64,000 bases of DNA from Rikenellaceae bacterium (GTDB lineage Bacteria > Bacteroidota > Bacteroidia > Bacteroidales > Rikenellaceae): contig SUZD01000006.1 of the NCBI GenBank assembly GCA_015060105.1, positions 41,340 through 105,339 of the forward strand, given 5' to 3'. Numbering within the stretch: position 1 is the first letter of the stretch; every line of letters starts with the position of its first letter. The notes under the pieces were generated by a model. The model was not told where the DNA came from. It made no database searches and was given only the letters and a program-made list of their open reading frames with translations. Below are positions 19,764-29,323 of this stretch, piece by piece. The position numbers were made by a program, and so were the translations under genes.

Positions 19764-21413
19764 ATGAAACAGACAAAATATATTGTGCTTGCAGTTGCAC
19801 TGATGTTGGGTGCCTGCACAAACACAACCGAGAAAGTTGATTTCTCGGTTGATGTCAACACTATTGAGATGGAGGCCGTTGGTGGCGTTCATACCATTCG
19901 CGTTGAGTCGAGTGATGCTTGGACAGCGACAACCGATGCTCCTTGGATTACAATTTCGCCTACCAATGGTAAAGGCACGGCCGATTGCCAGATTCTGATT
20001 GACTCGGCACTGGTGGCGGAACCCCGTAGTGGCGAGATTCGTATTCAGACCATGAATATCAACGACGACCCCCGCCGTATCACTGTGTCGCAAGAGGGTT
20101 ACCCCTATATGCTTACATTGAGCGAGAGCGATGTCGAGTTGGAGTGCTACGATGAGTATGACGACCGCCATTTCGAGATTACCGTTAAATCGAACGTCGA
20201 TTTCGATGTCAAGATTCCCGATAATGTCGCTTGGCTGACCAATAAGAGCTATAAGCTCGACCTTAATCGCGGATTGCGTCCCCGTGAGGTGAATATCCGC
20301 TTTGATTGGGGTATCAACTCGCGTGATACTATCCGTTTGGCCGATGTTCAGTTCATTCCCAAGCAGAATGTCAATATGTCGCGCCAAGATGTGTTGAAAG
20401 TTCGTCAGTTGGCTGCCGAGCCTATCAAGGAGAATACCCGCGAGGGCGACTCTGTGGCTCTTTTGGCAATCTATCGAACTCTTCGTGCTATGACTGCGTG
20501 GGATAGTGCCCAAAGTATGGATAACTGGTCGGGCATCGAGCTCTGGGAGGAGGATGAGGTTGGCAAAAACGGCTGTACCGCCGATATGGTAGGTCGCGTG
20601 AAGAGCGCAAGTTTCCTCGTGTTCTTTACCAAAGAGTCGCTGCCCTATGAGGTGCGTTTCCTGACCGCAGCTCGTGAGTTGTCGTTTTTCGGTAATGCCA
20701 ACTCATTCCTGTTGAGCCTTGACGAGGGTGAGAGCATCTCGTACTTGTCGGAGAACCTTAAACGATTGACTATCGGTGCTTATGGTTTGAGCGAGTTAAG
20801 TGAGAATATCGCGAAACTCAAAAACTTGGAGTATCTCAATATTGGCTCTAACAACTTCCAGAAAGTGCCTGAGGTGCTGACAAAAGAGAACTTCCCGAAA
20901 CTGCGTACCTTGATTATGAATGCAGAACAGCGTCATGCAGTTTATGATTTGAGTAACACCACTAAAAAGGAGTTGGGAGGACTACTTGATGAACCGGGTC
21001 TGCCTATCGACCTTATCAAATGGGATTTGGATACCTTGGTTATGTCGGTGAACTACCTTCACGGTAACGTGCCCGATTTCAAAGACGACCCCGATTTCGA
21101 GGTATATACCCAAGCAGATATCGACGCTGTCGATACTCTTCCCCAAATCTTGGTGGATCGCCAAATCAAGAAGGTTATGCCCAACACCAAGTTGTTTGCC
21201 ATTAACCTCAACCGTTTGAGTGGCGAGTTGCCCGAGTGGTTGTTGTTCCACCCTGCGCTTGACTTGTGGGTACCGTTCAGCCTTGTATTCCCGCAAGAGG
21301 GTCGTTGCAAAGACGGAAGTTACCCCGGTTTCAGCAACGCTCCCGCAAACTTGAACTACTATTACGAACATTATACCAAAAAGAAAAATGTAGTCTTCGA
21401 AGAGGAAGAGTAG
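19764..21413 (+). CDS. BACON-domain lipoprotein with leucine-rich repeats
   Basis: 549 residues. Lipobox MLGAC gives Cys18. Residues about 24-112 are a BACON domain (MEAVGGVHTIRVESSDAW..., APWITISPTNGKG, ITVSQEGYP). The middle has the same linker type as the preceding LRR protein (ALLAIYRTLRAMTAWDS, followed by W-rich DNWSGIELWEEDE). Degenerate LRRs follow (LKNLEYLNIGSNNFQKVPEV, FAINLNRLSGELPEW). It therefore looks like a shorter paralogue of the upstream gene with a different N-terminal domain. Binding role inferred. Confidence 0.85.
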   Translation: MKQTKYIVLAVALMLGACTNTTEKVDFSVDVNTIEMEAVGGVHTIRVESSDAWTATTDAPWITISPTNGKGTADCQILIDSALVAEPRSGEIRIQTMNINDDPRRITVSQEGYPYMLTLSESDVELECYDEYDDRHFEITVKSNVDFDVKIPDNVAWLTNKSYKLDLNRGLRPREVNIRFDWGINSRDTIRLADVQFIPKQNVNMSRQDVLKVRQLAAEPIKENTREGDSVALLAIYRTLRAMTAWDSAQSMDNWSGIELWEEDEVGKNGCTADMVGRVKSASFLVFFTKESLPYEVRFLTAARELSFFGNANSFLLSLDEGESISYLSENLKRLTIGAYGLSELSENIAKLKNLEYLNIGSNNFQKVPEVLTKENFPKLRTLIMNAEQRHAVYDLSNTTKKELGGLLDEPGLPIDLIKWDLDTLVMSVNYLHGNVPDFKDDPDFEVYTQADIDAVDTLPQILVDRQIKKVMPNTKLFAINLNRLSGELPEWLLFHPALDLWVPFSLVFPQEGRCKDGSYPGFSNAPANLNYYYEHYTKKKNVVFEEEE

Positions 21414-21449
21414 TCCATAAATAGAATAATACGCATCAAAAATATTAAG

Positions 21450-23507
21450 ATGAAAAGAGTTTATATATATGCACTAATGGCCGCTTCGGTGCTTTTCGCA
21501 ACTTCGTGCCAAAACATTGAGCAAGAGGGTGTGGGCACAGGCGCAGATAGCGAGGAGATTGCTCCTTATGTGCAAGGCGAACTTATGGTGAAGTTTACCC
21601 CCGAGGTTGCCGATATTATTGAGAATACAGGCTTGACCCGTAGTGGCGCAACCCGTAGCGGTATTGTCACTGTGGACGAGGTGCTTGATGTTATTGGCAG
21701 TTATCGTTTGGAGCGTGTCTTCCCCGTCGATGTCGAGACCGAGGCTCGTACTCGTGAGTCGGGACTTCATCAATGGTATATTGTCGGTTTCGATGCCGAG
21801 CAGAAAGTTGAAGATGTAGCCCGCCGCCTGTCGAACCTTGGCGAGGTGCAGAGCGTCGATTTGAACCGCACCATCAAACGCGCATACGATGGCAAGGTTA
21901 TCCCCTTGTCGAAGGAGCGTTTGGAGGCTATGAGCGCGGCCAAAACCCGCGCAACCGCTGCGGCAAATGACGAGTGTCTGCCTTTGCAATGGAACCTTAT
22001 CAACCAAGGCGATATGTTCATCAACGAGAACGGCGTTAAGTCGATTGCTGGTGCTGATGTGCAGGTTGAGGGTGCTTGGGAGCGTTCGATGGGTGATCCT
22101 TCGGTTATTGTAGCCGTTTTGGACGAGGGTATCTATATCAACCACCCCGACCTTAAAGACCACATCTGGGTCAATGAGGACGAGACTACCAATATGGATA
22201 AGGATGCCGATGGTAACGGATATAAAGGCGATATTCACGGATATAACTTTGTGAACAATTCGGGCAAAATTACTTGGAACGACCTCTATGACTCTGGTCA
22301 CGGTACCCACGTTGCAGGTGTGATTTCGGCTATCAATAACAACGGAATCGGCGTTAGCTCGATTGCTGGTGGCGATGGCTCGAAGAATGGCGTTCGCATT
22401 ATGGTTTGCCAAATCTTTTCAGGTAACTACGCTTCGAGTTTGCTCGCAACTATCAAGGCAATCAAGTATGCAGCCGATAATGGTGCCGTAGTGTTGCAAT
22501 GTAGTTGGGGTTATGTTTCGGGTGCTGCCAACATCTATGATTGGGGTGAGCAAGGTTTTGCGAATCAAGAGCAATGGGAGGCAGGCTCGCCTTTGGAGAA
22601 AGACGTTTTGGACTATTTTACTCACCACGCCGGCTCGCCTAATGGCGCAATCGAGGGTGGTGTAGCCGTGTTTGCTGGTGGTAACGAGAGTGCTGCTGCG
22701 GCAGGTTTCCCGGGTGCAGCCAAAGAGTATGTGTCGGTAGCAGCAACAGCGGCTGACTTTACTCCTGCGGTATATACCAACTATGGCCCCGGAACAACCA
22801 TCTCGGCTCCCGGTGGCGACCAAGACTACTATTGGGATTACAAAGATGATAGCAACCCCCACGACGACAACTATGGTGCACTGGGTTGTATCCTTTCGAC
22901 CGTGCCTTATCACATCTCGGAGTCGGGTTATGGCTATATGGAGGGAACTTCGATGGCAACGCCTCACGTTTCGGCAGTTATGGCACTCGGTATTTCGTAC
23001 GCAACACAACTGCGCAAACATTTTACAGCGCAAGAGTTGCAAGATTTGATGCACGAGAATGTAACCTCGATTGAGGAGTATATGAAAGGCACTAAAACCT
23101 ATCACCGTTATGTTGCCGACCTCGGTCCGATGCGTCCTATGCAGATTAGACTTGCAGACTATAAGGGTAAGATGGGCTCGGGTCAAGTTAATGCCGATAA
23201 GTTCTTGGCTGCGATAGCAGGCGAAGATGCCGGTCGTGATATGCAATTCCCCAATGTCTATGTGGCAAAACAGGGAAGTGCTGCATTTGTTCCGTCGCGC
23301 TACTTCAAGCAGGGCGAGAACCTGACCTATACCGTGACAATCGACAACGAGAGTGTCGCAACTTGCTCCAAAGACGAGGATAAACTCGTGTTTAAGGGTG
23401 TGGCTGTTGGTACCACCACTGCCACTATCTCGGCAAGCAATGGCGAGAAACAATCGTTCAATATAACTGTTCGTAACCAAACGGGTAACAACGGCTGGTT
23501 GCGATAG
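21450..23507 (+). CDS. Lipid-anchored S8 (subtilisin-type) serine protease
   Basis: 685 residues. Lipobox FATSC gives Cys20. Residues 36-145 form an inhibitor-I9-like propeptide region. The subtilase core has the full catalytic set: Asp225 (VAVLDEGI), His284 (GHGTHVAG), oxyanion Asn412 (AGGNES) and Ser501 (EGTSMATPHVSA). About 610-680 is an Ig-like domain of the BIG2 type. This is the only evident hydrolase in the operon; surface anchoring would let it clip host or dietary protein for the SusCD importer. Maturation might be autocatalytic. Confidence 0.95.
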   Translation: MKRVYIYALMAASVLFATSCQNIEQEGVGTGADSEEIAPYVQGELMVKFTPEVADIIENTGLTRSGATRSGIVTVDEVLDVIGSYRLERVFPVDVETEARTRESGLHQWYIVGFDAEQKVEDVARRLSNLGEVQSVDLNRTIKRAYDGKVIPLSKERLEAMSAAKTRATAAANDECLPLQWNLINQGDMFINENGVKSIAGADVQVEGAWERSMGDPSVIVAVLDEGIYINHPDLKDHIWVNEDETTNMDKDADGNGYKGDIHGYNFVNNSGKITWNDLYDSGHGTHVAGVISAINNNGIGVSSIAGGDGSKNGVRIMVCQIFSGNYASSLLATIKAIKYAADNGAVVLQCSWGYVSGAANIYDWGEQGFANQEQWEAGSPLEKDVLDYFTHHAGSPNGAIEGGVAVFAGGNESAAAAGFPGAAKEYVSVAATAADFTPAVYTNYGPGTTISAPGGDQDYYWDYKDDSNPHDDNYGALGCILSTVPYHISESGYGYMEGTSMATPHVSAVMALGISYATQLRKHFTAQELQDLMHENVTSIEEYMKGTKTYHRYVADLGPMRPMQIRLADYKGKMGSGQVNADKFLAAIAGEDAGRDMQFPNVYVAKQGSAAFVPSRYFKQGENLTYTVTIDNESVATCSKDEDKLVFKGVAVGTTTATISASNGEKQSFNITVRNQTGNNGWLR

Positions 23508-23527
23508 TATTAACCGACGGGGACTCT

Positions 23528-24310
23528 ATGTGGTGTCGTAGGTTTTGTGTTGCCATAGCGGCTGTTTTGGGAGGGGTGATGTTGGGGATAACACCCGCAC
23601 AACTCTCGGCACAAATCCGTATCGTACCTCAAAACCGCCTCGACAGCATAGCAAAACCCGCAACCGTTGGCGAGGGTAAAATTCGAATCATCGAGGGGGC
23701 GGAACGAGAATTTGGTTTGTTGCAAGAGGGCGAGAAGTGGAGCACCAGAATAGAGTGGCAGAATATCTCGTCGGAGCCTTTGGTGGTGACTCGCGTAACA
23801 ACGGGTTGTAGTTGTGTCAAAGCCGAGTATTCGCGCTCGACGGTGACACCGCAACAGACGGGAAGTGTGCAAGTGACTTTCAACTCGCAAGGTCGAGTGG
23901 GTGGTGTGGTGCAACGAGTGTATATCTATACAAACCTCTCGGAGAGAACACCCTCGGCGATTGTGACAATCAGGGGCAGAGTGAAGAGCTCGCCCGAGAA
24001 TGAGGCATACCCCGAAGCTATGGGCGATTTGCGCCTGGGTAGCAGACGGGCCGTTTTCGCCAAAGCAGAGGGTGGAAAGGTCGGTATCCCTGTGCGTAAT
24101 GCCGGAACAAGAGCATTGAGAATTACGACCGATGCAATGTTCCCAACCGATGGCGTTGAGTTGCGCCTCGAACCCGAAGTGTTGGAGGCCGGCGCCGAAG
24201 GGGTGCTGATAGTGGAGTGCGAGAGTAGGGTTACGACATCGCGTAAGGTGTATGTCGGAGGTGTCGAGGTTGCACCTCGAAATAGAACTATCGACATAGT
24301 AGTCGAGTAA
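23528..24310 (+). CDS. DUF1573-family secreted protein
   Basis: 260 residues with an N-terminal signal peptide (to about residue 29, LSAQ). The central region, with VVTRVTTGCSCVKAEYSRSTV..GSVQVTFNS, is the DUF1573 ASPM/SPD-2/Hydin-like Ig fold with its Cys-x-Cys hallmark. A second similar sandwich follows. No lipobox, so likely periplasmic. Function unknown; DUF1573 proteins are common beside Bacteroidales surface operons. Unlike its neighbours it is not a lipoprotein. Confidence 0.85.
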   Translation: MWCRRFCVAIAAVLGGVMLGITPAQLSAQIRIVPQNRLDSIAKPATVGEGKIRIIEGAEREFGLLQEGEKWSTRIEWQNISSEPLVVTRVTTGCSCVKAEYSRSTVTPQQTGSVQVTFNSQGRVGGVVQRVYIYTNLSERTPSAIVTIRGRVKSSPENEAYPEAMGDLRLGSRRAVFAKAEGGKVGIPVRNAGTRALRITTDAMFPTDGVELRLEPEVLEAGAEGVLIVECESRVTTSRKVYVGGVEVAPRNRTIDIVVE

Positions 24311-24338
24311 AAGCGAAGTAAGAGTAAAAACAGATATT

Positions 24339-24800
24339 ATGAAAAATTGGTTTAAAATGTTGGTCGTTGCGCTTGGTGCAACTGCAATGGTAGGTTGTAA
24401 CGAGCCCGACTTGTTCCCTAACAAGAAGATGGACGTTACTCCCCATAACATCTCGGGCGAGTGGGAACTCGTTACGTATGGCGGTGGTGTAAAGCTAGCC
24501 GAAGGTAGCTATGTCTATTTGGATATTCGTCGTCAGAACCGCGAGTTTACAGAGTACCAGAATATTGATAATGCTCTTGGCACGGTAACCACAGGTCGTT
24601 ACTATATTTACGAGGACGCTAAATATGGTGCCGTAATTCGTGGCGAGTACGATAACAGCGAGGGCGATTGGAACCATCGTTACAAAGTAACTCTATATAA
24701 AGACGAGATGGTGTGGACTGCGCTTGACGATGAGAGCGAGGTGTGCGTATATCAGCGTTGTGAAATCCCCGAGGAGATTAAGGTCGAGGACGAAGAGTAA
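24339..24800 (+). CDS. Small lipoprotein, lipocalin-like
   Basis: 153 residues. Lipobox AMVGC gives Cys20 with NEPD after it. The body begins with [13 protein letters not shown] and is all beta strands, reminiscent of the lipocalin-like domains common in Bacteroidota; the acidic tail is EEIKVEDEE. Last gene of the operon, 26 nt before a terminator. No function can be assigned. Confidence 0.7.
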   Translation: MKNWFKMLVVALGATAMVGCNEPDLFPNKKMDVTPHNISGEWELVTYGGGVKLAEGSYVYLDIRRQNREFTEYQNIDNALGTVTTGRYYIYEDAKYGAVIRGEYDNSEGDWNHRYKVTLYKDEMVWTALDDESEVCVYQRCEIPEEIKVEDEE

Positions 24801-24825
24801 CACAAGCCCCGAGGCATTATAATAG

Positions 24826-24861
24826 GAGAGTGGACAAAAGAGTGGTCTGCTCTCTTTTTTT
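24826..24861 (+). terminator. Terminator of the SusCD-protease operon
   Basis: GAGAGTGGAC and GTCTGCTCTC form a 10-pair stem (two G-T wobbles) with a 9-nt loop followed by seven Ts. Confidence 0.85.
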
Positions 24862-24862
24862 G

Positions 24863-24893
24863 TTGCTGTTTTGGCGAGGTTTTAGTAACTTTG
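24863..24893 (+). promoter_or_regulatory. Promoter for rarA
   Basis: TAACTTTG (24886-24893) with TTG at 24863-24865, spacing 20 nt; 21 nt before the chosen rarA ATG. Confidence 0.75.
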
Positions 24894-24914
24894 CCAAAAG
24901 TAAAAGTTGAAGCG

Positions 24915-26186
24915 ATGAGTAATATTCCACTTGCCGAACGCCTGCGACCACGCTCGCTTGATGATGTGGTCGGCCAGAAACATCTGGTCGGCGAGGGTGG
25001 TGTGTTGCGTCGCTTTGTCGAGCAGGGCAATATCCCTTCGTTTATCCTTTGGGGCCCTCCCGGAGTTGGCAAGACGACCTTGGCACGAGTGATTGCCGCT
25101 CAACTCGAACGCCCGTTCTTCACCCTGTCGGCTGTGACGGCTGGTGTTAAAGAGGTGCGCGAGGTTATCGACCGCGCATCAAAACAGGCCTTTTTTAACT
25201 CTCCCTCGCCAATACTGTTTATCGACGAGATTCATCGTTTTAATAAGAGCCAACAAGACTCGCTTCTCGGTGCGGTGGAGCAAGGTGTTGTAACACTCGT
25301 GGGTGCTACAACCGAGAACCCTTCGTTCGAGGTTATCACTCCGCTGTTGTCGCGCTGTCAGGTCTATACACTCAAATCGCTTGATGATGTCGAACTTGGC
25401 GAGCTGTTGCAGCGAGCCATTACACAAGACGAAGAGTTGAAGGCGCGCAATCCCCAAGTGAAACAGACCGAGGCTCTGTTCCGCTTCTCGGGTGGCGATG
25501 CCCGCAAATTGCTCAATATTATCGACATCGTGGCTCGTGCAACCGATGGCGATATTGTCATTGACGACCAGACTATTACCGATTGCTTGCAACAAAATCT
25601 TGCGCTGTATGACAAGAATGGCGAACAACACTACGATGTAATCTCGGCTTTTATCAAGAGTGTTCGTGGTAGCGACCCCAATGCAGCCATCTACTATTTG
25701 GCGCGAATGTTGGCGGGTGGCGAGGACCCTCTGTTCATCGCTCGTCGTTTGGCTATTTTGGCATCGGAGGATATAGGTTTGGCAAATCCCAATGCGATGT
25801 TGTTGGCAAATGCCTGTTTCGATACGGTGCATCGTATCGGAATGCCCGAGGCCCGTATTCCGCTGGCCGAGACCACAATCTATCTTGCCACATCGCCCAA
25901 AAGCAACTCGGCATACACTGCAATCAACGAGGCTCTACGCTTTGTCGAGCACGACACCACTAATCGCCCTGTACCCCTCGAAATTCGCAATGGCGTGACA
26001 AAACTGATGCGAGAGCAGGGTTATGGCCGTGATTACAAATATGCGCACGATTTTGGCGGTTTTGCCGAGATGGAGTTTATGCCCGAAGGTCTGCACGGAC
26101 ATCGTTTCTATACGCCCAATACGTCGAATCCCACCGAGGAGAGAATCGCCGAGCGTATCAAAAATCTGTGGAAAGAGAAATATTAA
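24915..26186 (+). CDS. rarA: Replication-associated recombination ATPase RarA (MgsA)
   Basis: 423 residues. AAA+ clamp-loader-like ATPase acting at stalled replication forks with SSB. N-terminal [20 protein letters not shown], Walker A GPPGVGKT (47-54), Walker B with [10 protein letters not shown], sensor [10 protein letters not shown], and the C-terminal MgsA tetramerisation region with [20 protein letters not shown]. The ATG at 24915 is preferred because an upstream TTG lies inside the promoter box. Its stop overlaps that of convergent radC by 4 nt. Confidence 0.96.
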   Translation: MSNIPLAERLRPRSLDDVVGQKHLVGEGGVLRRFVEQGNIPSFILWGPPGVGKTTLARVIAAQLERPFFTLSAVTAGVKEVREVIDRASKQAFFNSPSPILFIDEIHRFNKSQQDSLLGAVEQGVVTLVGATTENPSFEVITPLLSRCQVYTLKSLDDVELGELLQRAITQDEELKARNPQVKQTEALFRFSGGDARKLLNIIDIVARATDGDIVIDDQTITDCLQQNLALYDKNGEQHYDVISAFIKSVRGSDPNAAIYYLARMLAGGEDPLFIARRLAILASEDIGLANPNAMLLANACFDTVHRIGMPEARIPLAETTIYLATSPKSNSAYTAINEALRFVEHDTTNRPVPLEIRNGVTKLMREQGYGRDYKYAHDFGGFAEMEFMPEGLHGHRFYTPNTSNPTEERIAERIKNLWKEKY

Positions 26187-26824
26187 AGAGTCAGCCCCTC
26201 GGCAACAAAACTGAATGAACCGTTGCCTGCGAGGATAACGTGGTCGATGATGCGAATGTTGAAGAACGCAAGGGCCGCGCTGACCTTGTTGGTCAATTCT
26301 ACATCGTCGTTCGAAGCTGTGGCAACGCCCGATGGGTGATTGTGTACCAACACCACACTCGACGCCAATAACTCCAAAGCCCTTTTACAAATCAGTCGGC
26401 AATCAACTTGCGTACAATTTACGCCGCCCTGACTGATGCGAACTTTGTCCAAAACACGACCTGCCGAGTTTAGACAAACAACCCAAAACTCCTCGTGATG
26501 TAGTGCGCCCAAGCCTGCAAACATACGTTTGATGTCGTCCGACGAGCCGACAAACTCAACGTCCTCGCTTCGGAGAGCCGCAGCACGACGGCCAAACTCC
26601 TTTGCAGCCGAAAGACGAACAGCTCCGCGCATACCCAACTCTTCGCACTGACGCAACTCCTTGATGTCGGCACCGACAACGTCGCTGAAACGACCATAGC
26701 GCGCAAGCAAAGAGTGTGCGGCCTCGGCATCTTCACACAGAAGCGTGAGCAACTCCTCGTCGCTCAAACTCTCAAAGCCGCATACTAACGCCTTCTCTCT
26801 AACTATTTTGAGTTGGTTCTCCAT
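26183..26824 (-). CDS. radC: RadC-family JAB/MPN protein
   Basis: 213 residues from the ATG that gives MENQLKIVREKAL. N-terminal UPF0758 helix-hairpin-helix part with SLSDEELLTLLC; the JAB domain has the metal site HNHPSG..S..D (His161, His163, Ser171, Asp174). Despite its name RadC has no proven DNA-repair role; it is thought to be a metalloprotease-like or nuclease protein. The start lies 26 nt inside the end of rnc, so it is probably translated by coupling in the acpP-fabF-rnc-radC operon. Confidence 0.92.
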   Translation of the reverse strand: MENQLKIVREKALVCGFESLSDEELLTLLCEDAEAAHSLLARYGRFSDVVGADIKELRQCEELGMRGAVRLSAAKEFGRRAAALRSEDVEFVGSSDDIKRMFAGLGALHHEEFWVVCLNSAGRVLDKVRISQGGVNCTQVDCRLICKRALELLASSVVLVHNHPSGVATASNDDVELTNKVSAALAFFNIRIIDHVILAGNGSFSFVAEGLTL

Positions 26825-27614
26825 CGACGTCGGGAGTGTCGTGTGTCTCGGAAAAACTATCAATGCTGTCCAAAATATAGTCGCCAATCTCGTCCGAAAG
26901 TACCAATGGCAACACTACGCCAGCGGCATTTTGCTCGGCCTCCTTCTTGGTCGCACCATCGCCTTCGCCCATCTGCTCGCCATTGATATATACAACCGAG
27001 TGGAAACGGGGCAACTCCGAGTTGCTACGATTGGGGCTTGTGGCAAAACGCAAAGTGCGGTGGCTCTTCTGACACCACTCCAAAAGGCGACTCTTGAAAT
27101 CGCGCTCCTCAATCGAAATTTCGTCGATGTTTACGTGATTGGCAATCAGGTTGTTGATGAACAATCGGTTGGCAAATTCGTAGCCTTGGTCGAGATAGAT
27201 TGCGCCCATCATCGCTTCGAGTGCATCGCCTGCAATGTTCTTGCGGTGTTCGTCAGCATCGCGGCAAATAACCCATTTGTCGAGCCCGATTTGCTCGGCC
27301 AAGCGGTTCAGTGCAACACGACTGACAATGCGGGTACGGAACTTTGTCATCTCGCCCTCGGAGTACTCGGGAAACTCGACAAAGATATAGTCCGAAACGA
27401 TACTCTCGATGATAGCGTCGCCCAGATACTCTAAACGCTCGTTATTGAGGTGTTGGCCATTGGGCAGAATGACAGATGCCGAACGGTGCACCAACGCAAG
27501 TTTATACAACTCGATATTGTTGGGGCAGAAACCAAACAACTCATCAACCATTTTGTAGTAGTGACCGTCCTGCGAGAAACGGACATAGTATTTCGTACGC
27601 AGCGAGTCAAACAT
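26799..27614 (-). CDS. rnc: Ribonuclease III
   Basis: 271 residues. Nuclease domain with the signature NNERLEYLGDAIIESIVSDY and the second acidic site DALEAMMGAIYLDQGYE; a dsRNA-binding domain at about 180-245 ending in GATKKEAEQNAAG. Cleaves double-stranded RNA such as rRNA precursors. A 25-residue polar acidic tail is extra. It follows fabF by 11 nt, the usual Bacteroidales order acpP-fabF-rnc. Confidence 0.97.
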   Translation of the reverse strand: MFDSLRTKYYVRFSQDGHYYKMVDELFGFCPNNIELYKLALVHRSASVILPNGQHLNNERLEYLGDAIIESIVSDYIFVEFPEYSEGEMTKFRTRIVSRVALNRLAEQIGLDKWVICRDADEHRKNIAGDALEAMMGAIYLDQGYEFANRLFINNLIANHVNIDEISIEERDFKSRLLEWCQKSHRTLRFATSPNRSNSELPRFHSVVYINGEQMGEGDGATKKEAEQNAAGVVLPLVLSDEIGDYILDSIDSFSETHDTPDVDGEPTQNS

Positions 27615-27625
27615 AATGGCGACGA

Positions 27626-28873
27626 TTATTCGTATTTGGCAAAGATGATAGTGGAGTTGTGTCCACCGAAACCAAAGGTATTGCTCATTGCATAACGCAC
27701 CTCGCGCTTTTGAGCAACATTGGGTGTAAGATTGAGATTCGGGTCGATACGCTCGTCCAACTCATCGAGGTTGATGGTCGGCGGAATAACGCCCTTTTGG
27801 ATAGCCATAATGCAGGCTAATCCCTCGATAGCACCGGCAGCACCGAGCAGGTGACCTGTCATAGATTTGGTCGAAGAGATATTGACCTTGTATGCGCTCT
27901 CGCCCATAACATTTGCAATAGCCTTCAACTCGGGGAGGTCACCCAGAGGTGTTGATGTGCCGTGTACATTGATGTAATCGATTTCGGAAGGCTCGATACC
28001 GGCCTGTTTGATTGCGAGCATCATTGCTCTTGCAGCGCCCTCGCCCTCGGGGTGAGGAGCAGTCAGGTGATAGGCATCAGCACCGATACCCCCACCGACA
28101 ACCTCTGCATAAATCTTGGCTCCACGAGCCAAAGCGTGCTCCAACTCCTCCAACACAAGCGCGCCAGCGCCCTCGCCAATCACAAAACCGTCACGGTCCT
28201 TATCAAAGGGACGCGAAGCAGCCTCGGGATTGTCGTTGCGTGTCGAAAGGGCTTTCAGTGAGTTGAAACCACCCACTCCGGGGACAGTGACAGGAGCCTC
28301 ACTACCACCGGTAACAATCACATCGGCAAGTCCGGATTTGATATACATTGCAGCGTCAATCATCGCGTGTGTCGATGATGCGCAAGCCGAAACCGTACAA
28401 TAGTTAGGGCCTTTGAGCCCGTATTTGATTGCGATTTGGCCAGCGGCGATGTCGGCAATCATACGGGGAATGAAAAAAGGGCTGAATCGAGGAGTATAAT
28501 CCCCCTCGACAAAGCCCTTGATTTCGTTGTGAAATGTATCTAATCCTCCGATACCCGAGCCCCAGATACAGCCAATCATATCTCTATCGGCCTTTTCGAG
28601 GTCGATATTCGAATCTTGAATAGCTTGATCGGCCGCGATAAGCGCAAATTGCGAGAAGCGGTCGTTTTGTTTGATGGTTCGAGCGTCGAAAAAATCTTCC
28701 GGACGATAGTCCTTGACTTCGCAAGCGAATTTTGTACGGAATTTGGTATTATCAAAAAGGGTAATCTCGGCAGCACCGCTCTTTCCCTTCTCCAAGTTCT
28801 CGAAATATTCGTCAATATTATGACCAAGTGGGTTAATCGTACCGATTCCGGTGACAACAACTCGTCTGCTCAT
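27626..28873 (-). CDS. fabF: Beta-ketoacyl-ACP synthase II
   Basis: 415 residues. Condensing enzyme of fatty-acid elongation, extending acyl-ACP with malonyl-ACP. Catalytic triad Cys164 (VSACASSTHA), His304 (NVHGTSTPLGD) and His341 (MTGHLLGAAG). Its substrate carrier acpP is immediately upstream (53 nt gap). Confidence 0.97.
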   Translation of the reverse strand: MSRRVVVTGIGTINPLGHNIDEYFENLEKGKSGAAEITLFDNTKFRTKFACEVKDYRPEDFFDARTIKQNDRFSQFALIAADQAIQDSNIDLEKADRDMIGCIWGSGIGGLDTFHNEIKGFVEGDYTPRFSPFFIPRMIADIAAGQIAIKYGLKGPNYCTVSACASSTHAMIDAAMYIKSGLADVIVTGGSEAPVTVPGVGGFNSLKALSTRNDNPEAASRPFDKDRDGFVIGEGAGALVLEELEHALARGAKIYAEVVGGGIGADAYHLTAPHPEGEGAARAMMLAIKQAGIEPSEIDYINVHGTSTPLGDLPELKAIANVMGESAYKVNISSTKSMTGHLLGAAGAIEGLACIMAIQKGVIPPTINLDELDERIDPNLNLTPNVAQKREVRYAMSNTFGFGGHNSTIIFAKYE

Positions 28874-28926
28874 TTCCTTCTCCTCTCCTATATGATTATA
28901 ATATCGCGAAGTCGATTGATTAGTTA

Positions 28927-29163
28927 CTACTTGCTTTTCTCCTCGATGTACGAGATAGCGTCGCCAACGGTAGCGATCTTCTCTGCATCCTCGTCGGGAA
29001 TGGTTACACCAAACTCCTTCTCGAATTCCATAATAAGCTCTACGGTATCGAGCGAATCTGCGCCGAGGTCGTTGGTAAAGCTTGCTTCGGGAGTAATCTC
29101 TGATGCGCTCACTGCGAGCTTGTTCTTAATGATCTCCTTTACTTTTGCTTCAATTGCTGACAT
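28927..29163 (-). CDS. acpP: Acyl carrier protein
   Basis: 78 residues, typical ACP: acidic four-helix protein with the phosphopantetheine site Ser37 in [12 protein letters not shown]. The ATG giving MSAIEAKV is chosen over one three codons upstream because this gives the usual length. First gene of the fabF-rnc-radC operon. Confidence 0.97.
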   Translation of the reverse strand: MSAIEAKVKEIIKNKLAVSASEITPEASFTNDLGADSLDTVELIMEFEKEFGVTIPDEDAEKIATVGDAISYIEEKSK

Positions 29164-29236
29164 AGTAATCAATTTTTAGTTGAACAAAAAATATTTCGTT
29201 TATAAATAAAACTTTATTTCTCACGAAAAATCAGCA

Positions 29237-29244
29237 CAAAAGTA
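29237..29244 (-). promoter_or_regulatory. -7 box for the acpP operon
   Basis: Read on minus: TACTTTTG, a match to TAnnTTTG, 73 nt before the acpP ATG. No clear -33 box. It sits back to back with the plus-strand box for purN-pepE. Confidence 0.5.
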
Positions 29245-29257
29245 ACACTTTTTCTAT

Positions 29258-29265
29258 TAACTTTG
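29258..29265 (+). promoter_or_regulatory. -7 box for purN-pepE
   Basis: TAACTTTG, full consensus, 58 nt before the purN ATG; no clear -33 box. Confidence 0.55.
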
Positions 29266-29323
29266 TAAAAAAATAGGGATTTTTTGCCCCTTTATTGAAT
29301 TTTAATCTCGCAAAGTATTGAGA

